DNA of 7,708 bases from an uncultured Erysipelotrichaceae bacterium (GTDB lineage: Bacteria; Bacillota_I; Bacilli_A; Erysipelotrichales; Erysipelotrichaceae). A program made the translations under genes and the position numbers. The notes beneath the pieces are model-generated. The model made no database searches. It was not told where the DNA came from and saw nothing but the letters and a program-made list of their open reading frames with translations. Positions 1 through 6,043 of the stretch are shown here, in pieces; position 1 is the first letter of the stretch, and every line of letters begins with the position of its first letter. The stretch covers positions 1 to 7,708 of the forward strand of contig CACZTC010000117.1 of NCBI GenBank assembly GCA_902784015.1, read 5' to 3'.

Positions 1-1065
1 TATATTATTTGGGGCACCATGACGATGGCTTTTGCGCTAATTTCTAGAGAAAATGTAGCGAAATTATTTCCTTCTTTAAGTGCTGCAGAAATATTAGCGC
101 GAACTGCTTTCTTAGTAATATTTATGGATTGTGTTATGTCTTTTTTTGGTTCTATCGCAAATGATGCAAGTTTTAATGCATGGGTTACTGAAAAAAGTGA
201 TGAGAGTAATAGAGCTAGCATAGAAGGTGTATTAAATGTCTTTCCTTTATTAGCTATGTTAATAGTGGCAGGAGCATCAAATATTATTATTGAAAAGACA
301 GGTTGGCCATTATTCTTTGTGATGATGGGACTTATTGTTTCTTTATGTGGCTTCTTAGGTTTATTTTTTGTGGAAGAGGTTGAACCTAAAAAAAGCGATA
401 ATGAAATGAATATGTTTGAAAGTATTATTTATGGTTTTAGACCTAGCATCATAAAAAAGAATAAATATTTTTATATATCTTTATTAGCTATATGTATATT
501 TAATATATCTGTACAAATATTTATGCCTTATTTATTAATATATTTAGAAAAGACTTTGGGTTTTGATACTATTACTTATTCAATTGTGATGGCTTCAGTC
601 ATATTATTAGCTTCAATTATGTCAGTAATATTTGGTAGAGTAACAGATCGTTTAGGTAAAGAGGCAATGAGTAAATTTTCAATTCTATTATTTGTGGTTG
701 GTTTATTATTAGTGACATTTATGAAAAAACCAATTCCATTTATCATATGTGGAACTATTATGATGAGTGGATATGTGGCAGTATCTATTGTCTTTATGAG
801 TTTGATAAGAGATTATACACCACTTGAACATGTAGGTATGTTTCAAGGAATTAGATTATTAGCTTATGTTTTGATACCAATGGTTATAGGACCTTTTATT
901 GGTGATTATTTAATTCATCATTATACAGAAGGCACTTATATTAATACTTATAATGAGGTTGTCGAATTACCAGTACCTGCACTATTTGTGGCTAGCGCAA
1001 TAGTTGCTTTATTAATACTTATTCCAACGCTTAGATTATTTAAGAAAAAAGATTATTCAATTTAA
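1..1065 (+). CDS. MFS-family transporter, 5' end outside window
   Basis: Multi-spanning inner-membrane protein of the major facilitator superfamily. The frame is open from base 1 (codons read Y-I-I-W-G-T before the ATG at 19), so that ATG is probably an internal Met and the first one or two helices lie upstream of the window. The visible 354 codons hold about nine to ten hydrophobic segments. A charged cytoplasmic loop near bases 375-470 fits the central loop between the two six-helix halves. After it, GRVTDRLGKE (about bases 634-663) matches the MFS motif A pattern G-x-x-x-D-R-x-G-x-x, as expected between helices 8 and 9. A late segment contains MFQGIRLL and MVIGPFIGDY, typical of C-terminal MFS helices. 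The substrate cannot be read from the sequence; the first half (NDASFNAWVTEK, then an arginine) is faintly like GPH/sugar-type porters. No terminator is visible after the stop. Confidence 0.8.
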   Translation, partial: YIIWGTMTMAFALISRENVAKLFPSLSAAEILARTAFLVIFMDCVMSFFGSIANDASFNAWVTEKSDESNRASIEGVLNVFPLLAMLIVAGASNIIIEKTGWPLFFVMMGLIVSLCGFLGLFFVEEVEPKKSDNEMNMFESIIYGFRPSIIKKNKYFYISLLAICIFNISVQIFMPYLLIYLEKTLGFDTITYSIVMASVILLASIMSVIFGRVTDRLGKEAMSKFSILLFVVGLLLVTFMKKPIPFIICGTIMMSGYVAVSIVFMSLIRDYTPLEHVGMFQGIRLLAYVLIPMVIGPFIGDYLIHHYTEGTYINTYNEVVELPVPALFVASAIVALLILIPTLRLFKKKDYSI

Positions 1066-1172
1066 GCAAAGGATTTATATATGATAAAATTTAAAGCGTT
1101 AGTCTAGATATATATTAATAATTAGGTTATATTGAAGGGCTATATTGGCGAATGTAGTAAAGACTTTGAGGT

Positions 1173-1190
1173 TTAATGATATTAATGATA
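1173..1190 (+). repeat. 9-bp tandem direct repeat
   Basis: TTAATGATA occurs twice back to back (1173-1181, 1182-1190), directly before the GAGGG ribosome-binding site. It may be chance in AT-rich DNA, a slippage product or an operator half-site pair; nothing decides between these. Confidence 0.5.
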
Positions 1191-1195
1191 GAGGG
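1191..1195 (+). promoter_or_regulatory. Ribosome binding site of GGDEF-EAL gene
   Basis: GAGGG lies 9 bases before the ATG at 1205. It is the only SD-like match nearby and supports that start, which puts the first hydrophobic segment at the N-terminus. Confidence 0.6.
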
Positions 1196-1204
1196 TAAAA
1201 ATTA

Positions 1205-2452
1205 ATGCATTATACATATGATTTAATTAGTTGGTTGATATTCATTCCTACTGTTTTTGTATATATTTCAGGAAGAAAGCGTCTAACTAGAAAGCATAGA
1301 TCAATTAATTATTTAATGTTGATAACTTTTATATATTTATCTTTAGGTATTTATTATGCTTTTTCATGGCACAATAAAACAGGCAAAGATATTATTGAAC
1401 CTTTCTATCAATTTGATACTTTATATTTCACAACCTTATCCTTAATCCTTGGTTTTATAGGTTTATATTTTATGGATATGTGTATTGGTAGAGTAAAAAT
1501 TCCACAGCTCATATTCTTATTTCCAGTAATAATGGCTATCATATTTATATTCTTTAATAAGAAATATGGCTTGATGTTTTATTATGATAATAATGATATT
1601 TATCATCGAGGGCCATTATTGTGGACTAATTATTTATTATGGATTGTCTATTTTGGTGGTTTAATTACGCTTATATTGAAATCAAGAGATAAATTGACTA
1701 AGAATACTACAATTGGTTTCTTATTATTCTTTTTAGTTGAAATTGGCTTACAAGTATATCAATTCTTTAATGTTAATTTTTATATTGGCGGTATAGCTTA
1801 TTCATCTGGTTTATTATATTTAGTTGTTTCGCCATTATTCTTAGAACATCAAGCAGATGAATTAACTAATCTATTTAATAGAAATGGTTTTATTCGCGCA
1901 GTTGAAGAAAAAGTAAAATATGTAAATGATGGTGAATATTGTTTGGCTGCTGTTGATATTTCTGATTTTGAAACTATCAATGAAAAATTTGGTTATAAAG
2001 TTGGAAATGAAATATTAAAGCATGTTGGCGAATATTTGCAGAAGACATTCTCTTCGGATGCAATTGTAGGTAGATTTGATAGTGATCATTTCTATGCCTT
2101 TGTGAAAAAAGATGATATCAAGTTAGATTATTTTACTTTGCCAATTAATGAAATCAATGAAAATATTGATGAAATATACAACATTAATATTGTGGAAGGT
2201 GTATATCAGATAGATGATAGGCAAGAAGAAATACTATCAATGTGTGATAAGGCTATGTTCTCCGCTAATAATGCGAAAAATGATAATAGTGGATCTTTAG
2301 CTTTCTTTGATGAAAAAGCTAAAAAAGAGATGGATAAAGAAAAATATATTATTGGTATTCTAGATAAAGCTTGCGAAGAGAAAAGATTCAAATTATATTT
2401 CCAACCTATTTATAATGCGAAGACATTGAAATTAAGTTCTGCTGAAGTATAG
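1205..2452 (+). CDS. Membrane-anchored degenerate GGDEF protein, N-terminal part of an interrupted GGDEF-EAL protein
   Basis: Cyclic-di-GMP signalling protein cut by an in-frame TAG. Residues about 6-213 form roughly seven hydrophobic helices, a membrane sensor of unrecognised type. A GGDEF-family domain follows: DELTNLFNRNGF (218-229) matches the usual D-x-L-T-x-L-x-N-R entry, and VDISDF (250-255) keeps the first metal-binding Asp. The signature is degenerate: D-S-D-H-F at 292-296 replaces G-G-D-E-F, and G-H and G-D in the N-D-x-x-G-H-x-x-G-D stretch are changed to G-Y and G-N. Diguanylate cyclase activity is therefore unlikely; such domains often bind GTP or regulate a linked EAL domain. 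The EAL domain begins at about 385 with LYFQPIYNAKTLKLSSAEV and stops after E-V, where E-A-L is expected. The ATG at 1205 has SD GAGGG. As drawn the protein ends inside the first strands of the EAL fold and would lack phosphodiesterase activity. Confidence 0.8.
   Translation: MHYTYDLISWLIFIPTVFVYISGRKRLTRKHRSINYLMLITFIYLSLGIYYAFSWHNKTGKDIIEPFYQFDTLYFTTLSLILGFIGLYFMDMCIGRVKIPQLIFLFPVIMAIIFIFFNKKYGLMFYYDNNDIYHRGPLLWTNYLLWIVYFGGLITLILKSRDKLTKNTTIGFLLFFLVEIGLQVYQFFNVNFYIGGIAYSSGLLYLVVSPLFLEHQADELTNLFNRNGFIRAVEEKVKYVNDGEYCLAAVDISDFETINEKFGYKVGNEILKHVGEYLQKTFSSDAIVGRFDSDHFYAFVKKDDIKLDYFTLPINEINENIDEIYNINIVEGVYQIDDRQEEILSMCDKAMFSANNAKNDNSGSLAFFDEKAKKEMDKEKYIIGILDKACEEKRFKLYFQPIYNAKTLKLSSAEV
2450..2452 (+). 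other. In-frame amber codon at the Leu of the EAL motif
   Basis: The frame reads Ala-Glu-Val-TAG-Val-Arg-Phe, where EAL domains usually have Ala-Glu-Ala-Leu-Val/Leu-Arg-Trp/Phe. A single base change from TTG (Leu) to TAG explains it, and the frame continues unchanged to 3151. No insertion or deletion is needed. It could be a real nonsense mutation, a base-calling error or, much less likely, a read-through site. Confidence 0.85.
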
Positions 2453-3151
2453 GTGCGCTTTGATGATGAAAGATATGGCATGATATCGCCAGGCAATTTT
2501 ATTCCAATATATGAAATGTCAGGCTTAATAACTAAATTAGATAGATATGTTTTACAAGAAGCAATCCAATATACTAAAGAACTGCAAGAAAAAGGAATAC
2601 CGATTATTCCAATTTCAATTAATTTTTCTAGAATTAGTGCTGCTTCAGATAGTTTTGTGAATGAAGCGATAGAATGTATTGAAAATAGTGGTCTAGATAG
2701 AAATATTATTTGTATCGAAGTTACCGAAAGTGCTTTAGCTACTAATGCTGCAATTAAGAGAAATGTTGAAAAGATGCGTAATAAAGGCATAAGAGTATTG
2801 ATGGATGATTTTGGTAGCGGATATTCTTCTTTGTCAACGTTTTCGGAAATGGATTTTGATATCTTGAAAGCAGATATGGGTTTCATGGGGTCAATCTCTA
2901 AAGCGAATAAAGGCAAAGAATTATTTAAATATTTAATTCAATTCGCAAATACATCTAATTTACCTTCGATTGCGGAAGGAGTCGAAACAATTGAACAATT
3001 AAAAGAAGTAATAAATATTGGTATCAGTTATATTCAAGGTTATATATTAGCTAAGCCAATGCCAAAAGAATACTATGAAAAAGTATTAGTAGGTGATTAT
3101 ACAGATAATGAATATTTAGGAGAATCATTAATTAAGTTACAAAGTAATTAA
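2453..3151 (+). pseudogene. EAL phosphodiesterase domain, C-terminal part of the interrupted GGDEF-EAL protein
   Basis: Same frame as 1205-2452, separated only by the TAG; the GTG at 2453 is probably an internal Val, with no SD before it. EAL domains hydrolyse cyclic-di-GMP to pGpG. Counting from the GTG, the visible active-site elements are N57 (in SINFS), E89 (in IEVTE), D118-D119 (in MDDFGSGYSSLS), K139 (in LKAD), E175 (in IAEGVET) and Q195 (in IQGYILAKPMP). The metal-binding Glu of the EAL motif lies in the upstream piece, so this fragment alone lacks the first strand and that ligand and should be inactive. The lack of decay elsewhere suggests a very recent interruption or a sequencing error. 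If read through, the protein would be about 648 residues: membrane sensor, degenerate GGDEF, active-looking EAL. A strong terminator follows 12 bases after the stop. Confidence 0.75.
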
Positions 3152-3163
3152 GCATAATTATTC

Positions 3164-3190
3164 AAAAAGACATTAAGATGTCTTTTTTAT
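3164..3190 (+). terminator. Intrinsic terminator after GGDEF-EAL gene
   Basis: Perfect 10-bp stem AAAAAGACAT (3164-3173) and ATGTCTTTTT (3178-3187) around loop TAAG. The right arm supplies the U-tract (six T at 3183-3188). The left-arm A-run would also let it act on the opposite strand. It separates the signalling gene from the next operon. Confidence 0.9.
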
Positions 3191-3230
3191 TAATTTAATA
3201 AAAAAGAAAAGAAATAATAGAAGAATAGTC

Positions 3231-3236
3231 TATAAT
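3231..3236 (+). promoter_or_regulatory. Candidate -10 box of acylase-CHR operon
   Basis: A perfect TATAAT sits in the only gap between the upstream terminator and the operon. No good -35 is seen 17 bases upstream (AAAGAA-like) and no TG extension. It overlaps the ATG at 3235. With the usual distance, transcription would begin at about 3243-3244, on the second in-frame ATG (3244-3246). Confidence 0.45.
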
Positions 3237-4860
3237 GTTAAATATGAATTATGACTTATTAAATCAGCCATATGCTTCAAATAGATATCCTATTATGAGT
3301 AAAAATGGGATGGTTAGCACTGGTAGTGCTTTGGCTAGTAGCGCAGGCTTAGAAATATTAAGAAAAGGTGGTAATGCGGTAGATGCTGCGATAGCTACTG
3401 CAGCTGCTTTATGCATTGTTGAACCTAACGCTAATGGTTTAGGCTCAGATGCTTTTGCGATTGTATGGATGAAAGATAAATTATATGGCTTAAATGCGAG
3501 TGGTTATGCGCCAAAACATATATCAATTGATGCTTTGAAAAGAAAAGGTATCACCAAAGAGATGCCTGACTATGGTTGGGTGCCTATTATGGTGCCTGGC
3601 GCAGTTAAGGGTTGGAAAGCATTAAATGATAAATTTGGTAATTTAACATTAAAAGAAATATTACAGCCAGCGATAAGATTAGCTGAAGAAGGCTATCCTC
3701 TTTCTGGTTTATTAGCTAAGAATTGGAATAAAGCTTTAGAAATATTCCATAACAATTGTGATGATAAAAAAGAATTCAAAGAATTCTTTAAGACCTTTGA
3801 AAAGGAAGATGGTTCAACTTATCAAGCTGGAGATATTGTGAAATTGAAGAATCACGCGAAAACATTAAGATTAATTGCGGATACTAATACAGATGCTTTT
3901 TATAAAGGTGAAATAGCGAATAATTTTATAAAACAATCTCTTAAATATGGTGGATATTTCTGTAAAGATGATTTAGAAAGTTATGAATGTGAATGGGTAG
4001 ATCCTATATCTATCAATTATCGTGGTTATGATGTTTGGGAATTACCTCCTAATACACAAGGCATCGCTGCATTAATGGCTTTAAATATATTAAAAGAATT
4101 TGAATTTGAAGATAGAGATAATCCTGAGACTATTCATAAACAATTAGAAGCGATGAAAATCGCATTTGCGGACGCTAAAAGATATATTACTGATGTTAAT
4201 AAAATGACTTTAGATTATAAGCGCTTAATCTTACCAGAATATGGTAAAGCTAGAGCTAAAGAAATCAGTAGTATGGCAGCTATTCCTTATCCATCTGTTC
4301 CTCCAAAAGGTGGCACTGTTTATTTATGTACAGCTGATAAAGATGGCAATATGGTTTCTTATATCCAATCTAACTATAAAGGCTTTGGCTCAGGTATTGT
4401 CTTAGAAGGCTATGGTATAGCTTTAAATAATCGAGGAGCAGATTTCTCTTTGGATAAAGAAGATATTAATTCTTTAGAAGGACGCAAAAAAAGTTATCAT
4501 ACAATCATTCCAAGCTTTTTAACTAAGGATAATAAAGCGATTGGACCATTTGGCGTGATGGGTGGTTATATGCAACCACAAGGTCATATCCAAGTGGTAA
4601 TGAATATGATAGATTTTAAATTGAATCCACAGATGGCTTTAGATGCCAAAAGATGGCAATGGTTAAAAGAGAGAAAAGTGATTGTTGAAGAAGGTTTTTC
4701 TCAAGAAATAATTGATGATTTAATTGATCGCGGACACGAAGTAGAGATTAGTGATAATCCTAATATTTTTGGTAGAGGTCAAATTATTAATAAGATGGAT
4801 AATGGAGTATATATAGGTGGATGCGAATCTAGAACAGATTCTAATATAGCTATTTATTAA
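3235..4860 (+). CDS. Gamma-glutamyltransferase/acylase-like Ntn hydrolase (YwrD type)
   Basis: Member of the GGT family of N-terminal nucleophile hydrolases, made as one chain that cuts itself before a Thr to give large and small subunits. The N-terminal half has the family block GMVSTGSALASSAGLEILRK then GGNAVDAAIATAAAL (25-59) and NGLGSDAFAIVW (67-78). The expected nucleophile is T361 in PKGGTVYLCTADKDGN, followed by GFGSGIVLEGYGIALNN and D403 in ADF. The oxyanion region reads GVMGGYMQPQGH (440-451), the form seen in YwrD/HpxW-type acylases, not the P-G-G-S-R-I of true GGT. The Arg that binds the gamma-glutamyl alpha-carboxylate in E. coli GGT (in F-R-E-K-A-P) is Ser here (A-S-G-Y-A-P). So the substrate may not be glutathione. 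No signal peptide is seen, so it is probably cytoplasmic. The start may be 3235 or 3244 (Met4); neither has an SD. Six bases separate it from the first CHR gene, so they form one operon. Confidence 0.85.
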   Translation: MLNMNYDLLNQPYASNRYPIMSKNGMVSTGSALASSAGLEILRKGGNAVDAAIATAAALCIVEPNANGLGSDAFAIVWMKDKLYGLNASGYAPKHISIDALKRKGITKEMPDYGWVPIMVPGAVKGWKALNDKFGNLTLKEILQPAIRLAEEGYPLSGLLAKNWNKALEIFHNNCDDKKEFKEFFKTFEKEDGSTYQAGDIVKLKNHAKTLRLIADTNTDAFYKGEIANNFIKQSLKYGGYFCKDDLESYECEWVDPISINYRGYDVWELPPNTQGIAALMALNILKEFEFEDRDNPETIHKQLEAMKIAFADAKRYITDVNKMTLDYKRLILPEYGKARAKEISSMAAIPYPSVPPKGGTVYLCTADKDGNMVSYIQSNYKGFGSGIVLEGYGIALNNRGADFSLDKEDINSLEGRKKSYHTIIPSFLTKDNKAIGPFGVMGGYMQPQGHIQVVMNMIDFKLNPQMALDAKRWQWLKERKVIVEEGFSQEIIDDLIDRGHEVEISDNPNIFGRGQIINKMDNGVYIGGCESRTDSNIAIY

Positions 4861-4866
4861 AGATTT

Positions 4867-5418
4867 ATGAAAGAATTAGGACAATTATTTATAGCTTGGT
4901 TTAAGATGGGTTTATTTACTTTTGGTGGTGGTTATGCCATGTTACCTATGATCCAAAAGGAAGTAATTGAACATTATAAGTGGGCTAGTGAAGATGAAAT
5001 AATGGATTATTATGCGGTAGGACAATGTACCCCAGGTATTATTGCAGTAAATACTGCAACCTTTGTAGGTTATAAAGTTAAAGGTATTATTGGCGGTATC
5101 GCTGCTACTTTAGGTGTCATAACTCCCTCAATTATTATTATTTTTTTAATATCTAGTTTAATTAATAATTTTTCAGAGTTAGAAATTGTTCAACATGCTT
5201 TACAAGGTATTAAGGTAGCAGTATGTGTATTAATGTTTGTAGCCTTAGAAAAATTAATAAAGAATGGAATCAAAGATGTCATAGCTTTATTAATAGCTAT
5301 TAGTGCTTTCTTATTAGTATATTTCACTAATATATCAACAGTATTAATTGTGATAGCTGCAGGTATTGTAGGCTATGTTCTATTTTTAGTTAGAAATAAA
5401 GAGGTCAGCCATGAGTGA
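4867..5418 (+). CDS. chrA: Short-chain CHR-family (chromate-type) transporter, first subunit
   Basis: Membrane protein of 183 residues with one CHR domain; full-length ChrA has two such domains in one chain. The signature elements are FGGGYAMLPMIQKEV (19-33) and GQCTPGIIAVNTATFVGY (52-69), followed by hydrophobic segments at about 72-100, 111-130, 138-155 and 157-176. It lies 6 bases after the acylase-like gene with only a weak SD-like AAAG, so it probably relies on coupled translation. It overlaps the second CHR gene by 8 bases. In Bacillus subtilis a similar pair (ywrB/ywrA) is reported to need both members for chromate resistance, so these two likely work as a heteromer. The natural substrate in an apparently anaerobic-type genome is unknown; chromate or sulfate-like anion efflux is only the family assignment. 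Confidence 0.88.
   Translation: MKELGQLFIAWFKMGLFTFGGGYAMLPMIQKEVIEHYKWASEDEIMDYYAVGQCTPGIIAVNTATFVGYKVKGIIGGIAATLGVITPSIIIIFLISSLINNFSELEIVQHALQGIKVAVCVLMFVALEKLIKNGIKDVIALLIAISAFLLVYFTNISTVLIVIAAGIVGYVLFLVRNKEVSHE
5398..5404 (+). promoter_or_regulatory. Strong internal ribosome binding site of second CHR gene
   Basis: AAAGAGG inside the 3' end of the first CHR gene, 6 bases before the ATG at 5411. It fixes that start despite the 8-base overlap with the upstream gene. Confidence 0.75.
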
Positions 5419-5980
5419 GTTTATTTTAATGTGCTATGAATTCTTTAAGGCTGGTTTATTTGCGATTGGCGGAGGCCTTGCGACAATTCCTTTCTTACAA
5501 GAAATGGCTAATAAATATGGTTGGTTTACAACTAATGATTTATCCACAATGATAGCTGTATCAGAAAGTACACCGGGACCAATAGGGGTCAATATGGCAA
5601 CTTATATAGGCAATCATATGTTTGGCTTTGTGGGTGGCGTTATGGCAACTTTATCTTTAGTTACACCATCATTAATAGTTATCTGTATAGTCGCTAGGGT
5701 ATTAAAGAAATTTAAAGATTCAGCATTAGTTAAAGGTATCTTTGCGGGATTACGCCCAGCAACTGTTGGTTTAATCTTTTCTTCTGTATTAGGTATCTTC
5801 ATTTCGACTTTATTAAATCTACAAAGTTATAAAGATACTAATTTATTAACGCATTTATTCAATATTAAAGAGCTTATATTATTTATTATTTTATTAATCT
5901 TCTATAAATGGAAAAATAAATTACATCCTATCTTTATAATTTTAATAGCGGCATTATGTGGTATAGCTTTAGGTTTTTAG
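5411..5980 (+). CDS. chrA: Short-chain CHR-family (chromate-type) transporter, second subunit
   Basis: Partner of the preceding gene; 189 residues, one CHR domain and about five to six membrane segments. It has IGGGLATIPFLQEM (19-32), ESTPGPIGVNMATYIG (52-67), which is closer to the family consensus (S-T-P-G-P) than the C-T-P-G-I of its partner, and GLRPATVGLI (113-122). The two proteins are clearly diverged from each other, as expected for separate N-type and C-type halves of the two-domain ChrA. The start overlaps the upstream stop and has a strong SD. The TAG stop directly abuts the terminator hairpin, so the operon ends here. Confidence 0.88.
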   Translation: MSEFILMCYEFFKAGLFAIGGGLATIPFLQEMANKYGWFTTNDLSTMIAVSESTPGPIGVNMATYIGNHMFGFVGGVMATLSLVTPSLIVICIVARVLKKFKDSALVKGIFAGLRPATVGLIFSSVLGIFISTLLNLQSYKDTNLLTHLFNIKELILFIILLIFYKWKNKLHPIFIILIAALCGIALGF

Positions 5981-6001
5981 AAAGAGGCAGAGCCTCTTTT
6001 A
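5981..6001 (+). terminator. Intrinsic terminator of acylase-CHR operon
   Basis: Perfect 8-bp GC-containing stem AAAGAGGC (5981-5988) and GCCTCTTT (5992-5999) around loop AGA, with a short T-tract (5997-6000). It begins on the base after the stop codon and ends about 20 bases before the hprK -10 box. Confidence 0.85.
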
Positions 6002-6019
6002 TTTAGCTATTGTGCACTA

Positions 6020-6028
6020 TGGTATAAT
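6020..6028 (+). promoter_or_regulatory. hprK: Extended -10 promoter of hprK operon
   Basis: TGGTATAAT is a perfect extended -10 (TGnTATAAT, hexamer 6023-6028). The region 17 bases upstream is the terminator tail (TTATTT-like), a poor -35, which an extended -10 can compensate for. The predicted start is about 6034-6036, leaving only an 8-10 base leader before the ATG at 6044. Confidence 0.75.
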
Positions 6029-6043
6029 AAAACCTGTTCAATT

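Larger units (their letters stand above)
1066..1204 (+). other. 139-base spacer with no recognised gene
   Basis: Very AT-rich spacer between the transporter and the GGDEF-EAL gene. I see no convincing hairpin terminator for the upstream gene and no good -35/-10 pair; TTGAAG at 1132-1137 is followed 17 bases later only by a poor -10 (TAGTAA). It holds an SD-like AAAGGA (1068-1073) 7 bases before an ATG at 1081 that opens just 8 codons to a TAG. It also has a perfect 9-base tandem repeat, TTAATGATA, at 1173-1181 and 1182-1190, just before the SD of the next gene. Confidence 0.6.

Noticed and set aside
19..21. ATG at 19 as the true start of the MFS gene
   Set aside because: The frame is open upstream to base 1 with hydrophobic codons and no SD, and the protein would lack N-terminal helices; the gene is cut by the window edge.
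2450..2452. TAG as a sense codon (alternative genetic code) explaining the EAL interruption
   Set aside because: The second CHR gene ends in TAG (5978-5980) directly abutting a terminator hairpin. Read as sense, that frame would run through the terminator and promoter into hprK, which is not credible.
2206..2916. Reverse-strand open frames opposite the GGDEF-EAL gene (2206-2391 and 2410-2916)
   Set aside because: They lie entirely opposite well-supported GGDEF/EAL coding sequence, show no recognisable domain, and have composition expected of antisense shadows.
5416..5418. Mycoplasma-type code with TGA as Trp
   Set aside because: TGA closes the first CHR gene and hprK at positions giving tight operon overlaps, and Trp is coded by TGG throughout.
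5614..5802. Reverse-strand 62-codon open frame inside the second CHR gene
   Set aside because: It is antisense to conserved CHR motifs, with no domain and no supporting start signal.
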